Part shown: positions 44,508-51,400 of the stretch, piece after piece | Position numbering within the stretch: position 1 is the stretch's first letter | Layout of the letters: each line of letters opens with the position of its first letter | From: Pseudomonadota bacterium | GTDB taxonomy: Bacteria; Pseudomonadota; Gammaproteobacteria; Burkholderiales; Rhodocyclaceae | Direction of reading: 5' to 3' | Assembly (NCBI GenBank): GCA_026399515.1 | Contig: JAPLQT010000126.1 | Span: forward strand, 1-52,380 | DNA length: 52,380 nucleotides | The notes under the pieces: generated by a model | The model's database searches: none | Told to the model about the DNA's origin: nothing | The model's input: only the letters and a program-made list of their open reading frames with translations | Program-made: the position numbers and the translations under genes

Positions 44508-44800
44508 TGAGCGAAGCCTGGCTGCGCGGCGGCGGCGCCGCCTTGGTGCTGACCCTGCATATCCAGCCGGGAGCCAAGAAGACCGAAATCGTCGGGCTGC
44601 ATGGCGAGGCGCTCAAAATCCGCCTCGCCGCGCCGCCGGTGGATGGCAAGGCCAACGAATGCCTGATAGCGTTTCTAGCCCAGACGCTGGGGATCGCCAA
44701 GAGTGGTATCGAGCTGGTCAGCGGCGCAAGTTCGCGAGCCAAGCGGGTGCACATCGAAGGCGTAGACGCAGAAACGGTTCGGCGCAAACTATCCGTTTAG
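44507..44800 (+). CDS. yggU: DUF167 (YggU) family protein
   Basis: A 97-residue small protein with the DUF167 layout: LTLHIQPGAKKTEIVG, then LKIRLAAPPVDGKANECLI and SGASSRAKRVHIEG. It is a cytoplasmic alpha/beta fold of unknown function and the last gene in the yggS-proC-yggT operon. Start in TGATG overlap with yggT. The next gene is convergent. Confidence 0.92.
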   Translation: MSEAWLRGGGAALVLTLHIQPGAKKTEIVGLHGEALKIRLAAPPVDGKANECLIAFLAQTLGIAKSGIELVSGASSRAKRVHIEGVDAETVRRKLSV

Positions 44801-44899
44801 CGACGCTGCCCACACGAGCATTGCGGCGTCCCTCTCGATCGCCACGCCAGACATTCCTCGATTTGCGTTATCCGAGTTCCGCCGTTCTTCAACCACGCT

Positions 44900-47779
44900 C
44901 TAAAACCCAACCAGATCATCGACCGGCATATCGAGCGCCGCTGCTCCGACGATCCGCTTCAAGGTCTCGCCGATGACTTCGATATTGTTGTCGAAGCCGC
45001 CGTGCGAGGGGCTTTCGGTCTGCTGTGGTATCTCGGCGCCGTTTCCGCTGCGGGTGGTGAATCTTTCTTCGTCGTGGATGGTTCTGCGCTTTACCAGCCC
45101 GGCGTTTTCCATGGCGGTGCGCCAGTTGATGAGCGCTTCGGCGGTGCTTGGGGTGCCATCCCAGCCGTTGAATTTCGGATCGTAGACATTCGCCAGCCCC
45201 AGGATGGGGATTTGCGAGTCGGCCTCCAGCGCATTGGAAATGAAGTAGAGCAGGGATTTCTGGTAGAGGGTCGCCACGTTGTCGTCTTGCTCTTTCTGAT
45301 CCGCCAGGATGTCCAGGTACAGGTTGTTCATGATCTCCTTATGCGGGGCGTAGTAGCGGTTGGCAAACGCGACGGTGCAGGCTGGGGCGTACAGGTGTAC
45401 CGTTTTGACGTGGCCGGTCAGGTTTTTTTGCGCGAGGTTGTTCAGCAGTCTGCCCAACATGATGGAACCGGCGGAATGGCCGATGAGATGTATTTCGAAT
45501 TCGCTGCCCCAGGTGCCGGCCAGCGCGCGCAGTGCGTCGGTGAGCAGGTCGCCGCCGCGCCCGCTTTCCGAGGCCAGTTCGGCGTTTTCTTTCATCTCGG
45601 TCCACAGGGGGCGCGCGAAGGGGCGGCCGATGGTTTTTTCGACGATGGGGTCGGTGATTTTGTCGTTTATCCAGTCGCGGATGCCGCCGGCTTTTTCCGC
45701 GGTGCCGGATTCGAATTTGTCCGCCAGCACGTCGCCTATGGATTCGAGCAGGCCGCTCTTCCACACCAGGAACAGCGGGTAGCAGCCGTTGCCCATGAAA
45801 TACCGCCCCATCGCCTGGGCGCGCTGGATGGCGCTGGCTTCGCTGTTGAGGCCGCCGTGGGCATAGATGACGATGCGTTTCTTTTGCCGCCGATTTTCCC
45901 GGAACCAATCGCCCGGCATGACACAGGCCTGGTGCTGCAGCGTGCGCGTCGCTTCGTCCAGCTTGTCGAAGTGATTGACGTGTCCGTTGTTGCCCAGCAC
46001 GATGCTGTGCCGGTAGGCCTTTTCTTCGTCCCACCAGTTGGTGTGCGCGGCGCCGGCGGCTGCGGCTGTCTGCTTGCCGCCACCCGACGCGAGGCGCCCC
46101 GATACCACGCCCGGCACGCCCATGGCGGCGATCCATGCATCCATCGCATGCGCCAGCCAGTCCGCATAGCTGATGACCGCAAAGCCGCCCGCGCCCCAGT
46201 TGTTGCCCCACGAATTCTGCATCACGAAGCCGCTGCGGTTAAACCCCACCAGGGCGAATGAGTGGCCACCTTTGCGCGACGGCTTGCCATCGTAGGGGAT
46301 CACCGGCAGATCGTCATGGGATGCGGGTGGCGTGGTGCTGGTCGTTACCGCATCCCAACCCTTGTGGGTATAGGACGAAACGTAAATCGCGCCGACTTCC
46401 TGAATGGCTGCCTGCAAGTCGGTGATGGTCTGGAGGTCGATCCGGTAATACACGCCCAGCGTCCGCTCGACGGCGTCGCTGTCCCAGCCCGGCTTGGGCA
46501 GAGTGTCGCCTCCCGCCGCGTAAGGCCATTTCGAGTTGACGCAAACGCCGTTGTAATACCAGCCCTTGAGCGCGCCCCGGCAGCTCGAGCCAGCGTAGTC
46601 TTCACCCTCGTATTCGTCGAAGCGGCGGGCGAAGTGGTAGAGCATGCGCGGGCTGACGGATTCGAACTTTGCTGGCATTCCGGCGGCATGCCAGCGCAGG
46701 TGGTTGATGACGCAAGCCAGGCCGAACCCGGTGCATGCGCCTTCCTGTCCCTGGTCCAGAATGAGACCGGCCTTGGTATAGGCTCCCATGAATTTCTTGA
46801 TGTCGTCATTTGTCGGGTACATCGGCGACAGCGAGTTTGGCGGCGGCGTGTACGAGCGGTCGCGCAAATCCTTCGGGTCGCTCGTCACATTGAGCGCGGC
46901 ACGCCGCGCCGCGATGGGAGCGGGAGCCGCCTGGCGTGCCGCACCGGCCAGCGGCGGTGCGACAGCCCACACTTTCTGGCCTGCGTCGAATGCATCAGTA
47001 AAACGATCCAGCCCGTAGCTGCCGCCATTGACAAGTTTGCGCGCGGCTTTAAGGTCTTCCTTCGCAAGCGCGGCTTGCAGCTTTATCTTGTTCTCGTTGA
47101 GAAAGGCGGCCAGCAGACAGGCGGCGACTTCCGGCGCGCAAGCGCTATCCGGGTTGTCCGCCAGCGGTATTGCGAGAATGCCGCCGTATGCGATGTAATT
47201 GCCAAGGCCGGTCAACTGCACATAGCCCCGCCCGCGATAGCGCGCGCCATCGCCGGGATGCTTGTTGCCAAGCCTGCGTTCATAGGCGCTGAAAGCGGCC
47301 TGGCCGGGCAGCGTGTTGAAGTGCGAAGGCAATTCGGCAATCGGCGCAAAGCCCTCGGTCTCGGCGCGTATCGTACCCAGCGCAACGCAGATCATGTCCT
47401 TGCCGGTCAGGCCGAAAGCCGCCAGCGCCGCCGTCACATAAGGCAGATTGGCGGCGATGCTGGATGCGCGGGTGAAGGGAAACAACTTGCTCACCATGGC
47501 GGTATCCACCGCTACATCCAGCTTCGCGGGCGGCAAAATGCCCAAGGCGGACAGCGTGCGCGGCCCGGCAATACCGTCGGCCACCAAGCCAACACCGGCT
47601 TGCCAGGCCCGCAGCGCGTCCTCGGTGTCGGCATCGAATTTGTTGCCGCCGGACAAGCCGGGGTAGGCTGCTGCCGTAGCCTTGTCCAGGGTCTTGCGCA
47701 AGGCTTGTTTGAGGTCGGCGACTTTTGGATCGGTGTTGCCGCGCATCAGCAGTAAGGTTTTCATTTGCGAGCTTCGCAT
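44900..47779 (-). CDS. Four-domain fusion: peptidoglycan-binding + GH19/lysozyme-like + papain-like peptidase + alpha/beta-hydrolase
   Basis: A 959-residue protein with four parts. Residues 12-82: peptidoglycan-binding type 1 domain (ALRAWQAGVGLVADGIAGPRT). About 95-275: GH19-like lysozyme domain, with Glu140 in IRAETEGF and ARYRGRGYVQLTGLGNY. About 297-555: papain-fold C1 peptidase, with Gln343 and Cys349 in DQGQEGACTGFG, His506 in KGGHSFALVGF and Asn522 in QNSWGNNWG. About 630-935: alpha/beta-hydrolase, with IVIYAHGGLN, nucleophile Ser769 in LIGHSAGS and a candidate His926. No signal peptide or transmembrane segment. GGGAGG ribosome site supports the start. It could degrade cell wall, protein and lipid/ester; target and export route unknown. 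Confidence 0.85.
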   Translation of the reverse strand: MRSSQMKTLLLMRGNTDPKVADLKQALRKTLDKATAAAYPGLSGGNKFDADTEDALRAWQAGVGLVADGIAGPRTLSALGILPPAKLDVAVDTAMVSKLFPFTRASSIAANLPYVTAALAAFGLTGKDMICVALGTIRAETEGFAPIAELPSHFNTLPGQAAFSAYERRLGNKHPGDGARYRGRGYVQLTGLGNYIAYGGILAIPLADNPDSACAPEVAACLLAAFLNENKIKLQAALAKEDLKAARKLVNGGSYGLDRFTDAFDAGQKVWAVAPPLAGAARQAAPAPIAARRAALNVTSDPKDLRDRSYTPPPNSLSPMYPTNDDIKKFMGAYTKAGLILDQGQEGACTGFGLACVINHLRWHAAGMPAKFESVSPRMLYHFARRFDEYEGEDYAGSSCRGALKGWYYNGVCVNSKWPYAAGGDTLPKPGWDSDAVERTLGVYYRIDLQTITDLQAAIQEVGAIYVSSYTHKGWDAVTTSTTPPASHDDLPVIPYDGKPSRKGGHSFALVGFNRSGFVMQNSWGNNWGAGGFAVISYADWLAHAMDAWIAAMGVPGVVSGRLASGGGKQTAAAAGAAHTNWWDEEKAYRHSIVLGNNGHVNHFDKLDEATRTLQHQACVMPGDWFRENRRQKKRIVIYAHGGLNSEASAIQRAQAMGRYFMGNGCYPLFLVWKSGLLESIGDVLADKFESGTAEKAGGIRDWINDKITDPIVEKTIGRPFARPLWTEMKENAELASESGRGGDLLTDALRALAGTWGSEFEIHLIGHSAGSIMLGRLLNNLAQKNLTGHVKTVHLYAPACTVAFANRYYAPHKEIMNNLYLDILADQKEQDDNVATLYQKSLLYFISNALEADSQIPILGLANVYDPKFNGWDGTPSTAEALINWRTAMENAGLVKRRTIHDEERFTTRSGNGAEIPQQTESPSHGGFDNNIEVIGETLKRIVGAAALDMPVDDLVGF

Positions 47780-48007
47780 TTTTGTTCGCCTCCCTCGTGG
47801 TGGTTGAACAGCAATAAGGACCGGTCTGAGTTCTCACGATGCTCCACGTGCAAGGCCAGGGGCGTCGCGTGAATATGCGTACAGCACTCCTGCTCGCCGC
47901 GCTGTCGAGTTGATCGAGTTCATGTCATTCCTCCAATTGCTCGCTGCGCTCGGCCGGATTTCGTCTTTCTCCTCTCTACAGGTGGGTGGCTCACCAGTTT
48001 CGGTGAC
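47780..48007. other. Non-coding junction between the fusion gene and the cassette array
   Basis: 228 bases without a credible gene. Next to the fusion gene it holds that gene's GGAGG ribosome site and probably its promoter. At 47935-47952 the 18-mer AATTGCTCGCTGCGCTCG is identical to the core of the interspersed repeat found at 17422 and 29755, so a repeat fragment may mark the old edge of the array. No further attC-like site was seen here. Confidence 0.5.
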
Positions 48008-48076
48008 GCCGAACGTGAAGGTAACCGGCGCGAGCTGCGCAGCGGCGAAGCGTCCATGTTGAACGTTATGTTGGGC
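48008..48076 (-). repeat. attC site, cassette 5
   Basis: Read on the minus strand it opens GCCCAAC (a full RYYYAAC match), then ATAACGTTCAACATGGACGC. A central stem follows, then GCGCCGGTTACCTTCAC and the end GTTCGGC, with one departure from GTTRRRY. GGACGC and GCGCCGGTTA are the usual paired arms of environmental attC sites. It starts 21 bases after the stop of the 234-residue gene. This is the last site seen to the left. Confidence 0.78.
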
Positions 48077-48097
48077 GCCGTGTTCATCGAGTGGCCC

Positions 48098-48802
48098 TTA
48101 CAGTCGGATAATCCTCGTTTCCTTGCGCTTACTTTTCGACTCGCGCCATACTTCGACGCGCAACTGCAATGTGGGACCGAGGACTGGTTTGGGGCGTGGC
48201 GTTCGGCTTGGACGCTTCGAATCGAGAAGCGTCTGCAATTCGTCTTCTGGAAGATCGCTAAGAGGAAGAGACAATTGCTCGGGGAATCGGGGGCAGGTAC
48301 GAAGAGCGTTCTCAAGGTCACGTTGGAACCCCGGTACGGTTGCGGCCTCATTCCCAAGGAGAGTCTCAGCCTGAGCCATTGCGTCATTTGGCGTCAGTTC
48401 CCCCCTCTGTACCTTAACAAAGAGGCGCTGTAGTGCGGCGAGTGACCCGCCTCGCTTTCTTGTTGTTGTGTTCGATTCTTGGCATGGAAAGGTGCGAGCT
48501 GCTTCCTCGGCCAGATATTCGCGAGTGGCATTCAATTGCTCGTTAATGGTTTTGATGGCTGAGATGAAGTCTCCGTAGTTTCCAATGCCAAGATATACGG
48601 CATAGAGAACTGCCCCCATCTTCGCCAAACCTTTAATCGAGCCTTCCTCGACCTGGAGAAATAGCGAGTAGTCAGGAATCGACAGAGAGCCTTCGACATA
48701 GGACTCCCAGGAATCGAACAGTGAAGTCGATAGGCTCGCAAGCTTAGCCTCAGGAAGGCTTGGCACTTGTATCAAAAAATCAGTGGAGCCCAGGTCGATC
48801 AT
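48098..48802 (-). CDS. Cassette gene: hypothetical protein, 234 aa
   Basis: A 234-residue protein I cannot place in a family. It starts MIDLGSTDFLIQVPSLPEAK. The stretch MGAVLYAVYLGIGNYGDFI near residues 61-79 is moderately hydrophobic and could be one membrane helix or a buried helix. The middle (SLAALQRLFVKVQRGELTPNDAMAQAE) is helical. The C-terminal 45 residues are basic and Pro-rich (RPSRTPRPKPVLG, SKSKRKETRIIRL). No ribosome site is visible before the ATG at 48802, which follows an attC end by 12 bases. The lower GC compared with the 959-residue gene and the flanking attC sites mark it as cassette cargo. Confidence 0.6.
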   Translation of the reverse strand: MIDLGSTDFLIQVPSLPEAKLASLSTSLFDSWESYVEGSLSIPDYSLFLQVEEGSIKGLAKMGAVLYAVYLGIGNYGDFISAIKTINEQLNATREYLAEEAARTFPCQESNTTTRKRGGSLAALQRLFVKVQRGELTPNDAMAQAETLLGNEAATVPGFQRDLENALRTCPRFPEQLSLPLSDLPEDELQTLLDSKRPSRTPRPKPVLGPTLQLRVEVWRESKSKRKETRIIRL

Positions 48803-48814
48803 GTCTATGTCAGG

Positions 48815-48881
48815 CGCCTACGTCCAAGTTCAGCGGCGCGCCGCCGATAGGCGGAGTGTCCCCTGCAACGACGGGTTACCC
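48815..48881 (-). repeat. attC site, cassette 4
   Basis: Minus strand: GGGTAAC, then CCGTCGTTGCAGGGGACAC, a CCGCC-TATC-GGCGG hairpin, GCGCCGCTGAACTTG and the end ACGTAGGCG (GTTAGGC with one T missing). The TAA stop of the DUF2971 gene lies inside the first box, a usual cassette feature. Strongly similar to the site at 51331-51396. Confidence 0.72.
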
Positions 48882-49817
48882 GTCACGTTCTGTCACCCCA
48901 CGACTGATGTCGTTCATTCCTGCGATGTATTCGTCAAGTAATCCGTGATGAGCCAACGCACGAAAGACGTTGCGGTCGGCTGCCGCGATCCTGTCGGAAT
49001 CCTCAATCTGGCACAAAGAGCACTGCTCTGATCCGGCGGCTGTTGGCTCCTTACAGGAGACGCAGATGTAAGAAGTCTGCTCAATGTCTGTGCCGTTGAA
49101 GAGGAAAGTTTCGCCGCCAAAATTCACGAAGAACGGAACGGCCGAACTCCTTCCAATTTTCAACTCATAGTATTTACAGCCAAGTTGGTCTGCCTTAGCG
49201 CGTATCGCCCGTACCGTGTCGGGGGACGCACGCGATCCGCAGAACAATGCCGTCACACACTCCTTAGGCACATCCATAAGGATCAAGTCATCAGTCCGTC
49301 GTGTTTCGCTTTCGCGGACGATCATTCTTCGCTCGTGCTCATAGCTCCAGCACGTTGTCTTTGTATAGTAAGCGGCACTAAAAACTCCCTTTTGGAGAAG
49401 GTACAAGTATCGTGGCTTACCAATCACTGATGCACGATGAAGCATGTCCGTAAGGTCTTCGTCCGGCGCATCCCGATAGTCGACATCACCAAATCCACTT
49501 TTTGGAAAGGACTGTGCAAGCATCGCCTCGCTAAACTCGATTACGAAACCTTGTTGGCTCTGCGCATAGTGGGCCCACATGGGAACGACGATTGGTGAGC
49601 GTGAGAAGCACGTAGTAGGCAATTGAGGAATATCTCCTACTACCTCTGCGTAGAACGCTAGGGCGTCAGGCTGTTCCTTGAAGTCGATTGTCAGGAAGAG
49701 CTCATAGGGGTCATTGAAACCCCTTGGATAGGAGCATTTGAGCGTGACTTGGCCACTTGCCCCAAGTACCTTGTCGAGGTGTTCTGAGGCAACGTATTTG
49801 TAGATGTTCTTGCTCAT
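48876..49817 (-). CDS. Cassette gene: DUF2971 protein with C-terminal zinc ribbon
   Basis: A 313-residue DUF2971-type protein. Recognition segments are IYKYVASEHLDKVL at the start, the PRGFNDPYEL segment (31-40), CFSRSPIVVPMWAHYAQSQQGFVIEF near 70-95 (quoted in part) and CWSYEHERRMIVRE near 156-169. A tail adds a Cys-x2-Cys-x10-Cys-x2-Cys ribbon (Cys252, 255, 266, 269) followed by a helical end. DUF2971 proteins are of unknown activity and are frequent in mobile and defence-rich regions. Start at 49817; no clear ribosome site. The stop codon lies within the attC box, so gene and site form one cassette. Confidence 0.82.
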   Translation of the reverse strand: MSKNIYKYVASEHLDKVLGASGQVTLKCSYPRGFNDPYELFLTIDFKEQPDALAFYAEVVGDIPQLPTTCFSRSPIVVPMWAHYAQSQQGFVIEFSEAMLAQSFPKSGFGDVDYRDAPDEDLTDMLHRASVIGKPRYLYLLQKGVFSAAYYTKTTCWSYEHERRMIVRESETRRTDDLILMDVPKECVTALFCGSRASPDTVRAIRAKADQLGCKYYELKIGRSSAVPFFVNFGGETFLFNGTDIEQTSYICVSCKEPTAAGSEQCSLCQIEDSDRIAAADRNVFRALAHHGLLDEYIAGMNDISRGVTERDG

Positions 49818-49839
49818 AGTGACGATGACGTTGAGTGAC

Positions 49840-49903
49840 GGCGAACGTTTGAGCTCAGGCCGCGGCCCGCTAGGGCCGTCGCGCCTGCAGCGAATTGTTA
49901 GAG
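49840..49903 (-). repeat. attC site, cassette 3
   Basis: Minus strand: GCTCTAAC (near RYYYAAC), then AATTCGCTGCAGGCGCGACG, a GGCCC-TAGC-GGGCC hairpin, GCGGCCTGAGCTCAAAC and the end GTTCGCC. TCTAACAATTCG is the commonest attC opening. It begins 17 bases after the TIR gene stop. Confidence 0.78.
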
Positions 49904-49919
49904 CGCATTTGTGCTAGAG

Positions 49920-50609
49920 CTACACTGCGACTAGCTCGGAAATTTTGGTGGCAATAACTGCCATTGAGTCTTCTGCAGTGTCCAGGCCGCTTCGGGAGGC
50001 GAGCAAGGGACTGACATTGCGGAGAGCTTCATACGTCGTGTTGTGCACGATGGGAACAAGCCTATTGCCCGCCAGGAGGGCCGAAAGCTCCTTATCGGCG
50101 ACGCTCTCCTTGGGGAGGCGGGCTAGCAGCGCAGGGGTTACCAGGACGAGGCCGATGCGCGAAGCCGCCAACCCCTTGTCGATGGCTCGCATCATCGGCA
50201 CGCCTAGGCCAAGGTCCTTCTCGCTGAACCAGACTTTGACACCCGCCGCCTCGAGCAAATCATGCAACTGCTTGGCTGCCCCTTGTCGGTCGTCCCATGC
50301 GTGGCACAGGAATACGTCGCGAAGGTCAGGCTGCTCCGCCGCTTTCGTTTCAACGGCATTGCGGACTGGCGTCAGTGACTGCACTTGGGCCAGTGTGTAC
50401 GAGACAGCCGAACCAGCTCGCGACCAGTGTGGCCTTGCACTGCTGCTGGATCTACCACCGCTGCCGCCCAGCGAGGAGTAGGACGGAGACGAGTATGACC
50501 CGTAGCTGCTGTAGCCACTGTTGCGGCCATAGCGGCCAGCACATGCAGGGCAGGCCGCCGCAGCGCTCGCTGAGCGATGACCAAGTACTGGTGCTGTGCA
50601 TCTAGCCAT
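49920..50609 (-). CDS. Cassette gene: TIR-domain protein with Cys-rich, Ser/Gly/Tyr-rich N-terminus
   Basis: A 229-residue protein. Residues 1-25 hold C4, H11, C20 and C23, a possible small zinc site. Residues 28-70 are almost only Ser, Gly, Tyr and Arg (low complexity). Residues 97-229 form a TIR domain: DVFLCHAWDDRQGAAKQLHDLL, VKVWFSEKDLGLGVPMMRAIDKGL (quoted in part), LVLVTPALL, and Glu174 in SVADKELSALL at the position of the NAD-cleaving Glu of active TIR enzymes. TIR domains in bacteria often act in phage defence by destroying NAD or making signals. An AGGAG ribosome site precedes the ATG. No Thoeris or CBASS partner gene is next to it. Confidence 0.87.
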   Translation of the reverse strand: MARCTAPVLGHRSASAAAACPACAGRYGRNSGYSSYGSYSSPSYSSLGGSGGRSSSSARPHWSRAGSAVSYTLAQVQSLTPVRNAVETKAAEQPDLRDVFLCHAWDDRQGAAKQLHDLLEAAGVKVWFSEKDLGLGVPMMRAIDKGLAASRIGLVLVTPALLARLPKESVADKELSALLAGNRLVPIVHNTTYEALRNVSPLLASRSGLDTAEDSMAVIATKISELVAV

Positions 50610-50660
50610 GTCGTATTTCTCCTATTTGTAATCGCTCGTTCAAGCAGAGGCCACAATGTG

Positions 50661-50718
50661 CTCCAACGTAGAAGTCACCGGCGCTGCGCGGCTTCATCGC
50701 GCAGCGTCCGTGTTGATG
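50661..50718 (-). repeat. attC site, cassette 2
   Basis: Minus strand: CATCAAC, CACGG, then CGCTGCGCG - ATGAAGC - CGCGCAGCG (perfect 9-bp stem), CCGGTGACTTCTAC and the end GTTGGAG. Short (58 bp). The CCGGTGACTTC-ACGTT end is typical of attC sites. It starts about 13 bases after the membrane-protein stop and ends about 51 bases before the TIR gene. Confidence 0.75.
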
Positions 50719-50731
50719 GATGGGTCAGGTC

Positions 50732-51319
50732 TCATTTGGGGATGTGTCTGGTCGGATTTCTAAAGCGATCTAAGACTGAATGATGCCGCCAGTTTGATAC
50801 GAAGGCAGCCAGAATGAACAGCCCCGCAAGAGCGATTAACGGCCAATAAGGGCTAAGTCTGCTTGGAACGATAATTTCTCCAACAATCGCCCCAAGGCCA
50901 ATACAAATCGCAGAAGTGTACTGAAGATGTATCAGGTCACCCCATACATTGAGATGCTCGTTAATACGGTTAATCTGTTCGGGATCAAGCCTCGTGACGT
51001 CTGCACCAGAGTCCCACCGCCATTGGAGCGTGCCTATCGTCGAGGAGCTTATGAATGGCATGCGTTTTCGCCAATCCTTCCCGCGGTCGGAATCGAACCA
51101 ATACTCGATCCATGGGTAGAGTAGTGAGCGATGTATGCCATAAGCACTCACGCCAGCAAACAGTGCTACCAACAAACCAAAAAGCATATTCGATTCTTTT
51201 ATCTCCGAGAACTCCAGTGAATTATGCAAAGCCACGTAGTAGGAAATCACAAAGAATATTCCGGAGAAGACGCTCCGAAGGAGGAAACTGATGGAGAATG
51301 CTTTTACGATTGAGTCCAT
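50732..51319 (-). CDS. Cassette gene: four-helix membrane protein
   Basis: A 195-residue membrane protein with hydrophobic segments near 8-31, 45-62, 131-150 and 158-176. A soluble loop of about 65 residues lies between helices 2 and 3 (EYWFDSDRGKDWRKRMPFIS...). Charged, basic C-terminus (RFRNPTRHIPK). I do not recognise a family. The ATG at 51319 lies only 12 bases after the preceding attC end and has no good ribosome site, so translation may depend on readthrough from upstream cassettes. A phage-defence effector or a resistance-type membrane protein are both possible; no evidence decides. Confidence 0.65.
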   Translation of the reverse strand: MDSIVKAFSISFLLRSVFSGIFFVISYYVALHNSLEFSEIKESNMLFGLLVALFAGVSAYGIHRSLLYPWIEYWFDSDRGKDWRKRMPFISSSTIGTLQWRWDSGADVTRLDPEQINRINEHLNVWGDLIHLQYTSAICIGLGAIVGEIIVPSRLSPYWPLIALAGLFILAAFVSNWRHHSVLDRFRNPTRHIPK

Positions 51320-51330
51320 TGGTGTATGAG

Positions 51331-51396
51331 ACCTAGCGTTCTAGTTCAAGGGCGGCCGCCGATAGGCGAAGCGTCCCCTGCAACGAGTTGTTAGAC
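51331..51396 (-). repeat. attC site, cassette 1
   Basis: Minus strand: GTCTAAC (full RYYYAAC match), AACTCGTTGCAGGGGACGC, a TTCGCC-TATC-GGCGG arm, CCGCCCTTGAACTAGAAC and the end GCTAGGT (one change from GTTAGGT). It starts 5 bases after the stop of the PIN-like gene and shares two 14-base blocks with the site at 48815. Confidence 0.8.
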
Positions 51397-51400
51397 ATCC

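Noticed and set aside
44801-44899. Possible attC behind the 959-residue fusion gene, which would make it a sixth cassette
   Set aside because: No RYYYAAC/GTTRRRY pair with internal stem was found; the gene is also GC-rich and far longer than usual cassettes.
46262-47755. Plus-strand 497-codon frame opposite the fusion gene
   Set aside because: Shadow of the fusion gene; no motif, and the other strand shows three catalytic sites.
44900-47779. Fusion protein as a type VI secretion effector
   Set aside because: No VgrG, Hcp, PAAR, MIX-like marker or immunity gene is seen near it; kept only as an open possibility.
48056-48433. Plus-strand frame across attC and the 234-residue gene
   Set aside because: Crosses the recombination site, opposes the cassette gene and has no recognisable content.
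49920-50609. TIR gene as part of a Thoeris or CBASS operon
   Set aside because: Neighbouring genes are in separate cassettes and none encodes a SIR2, cyclase or cap-type partner.
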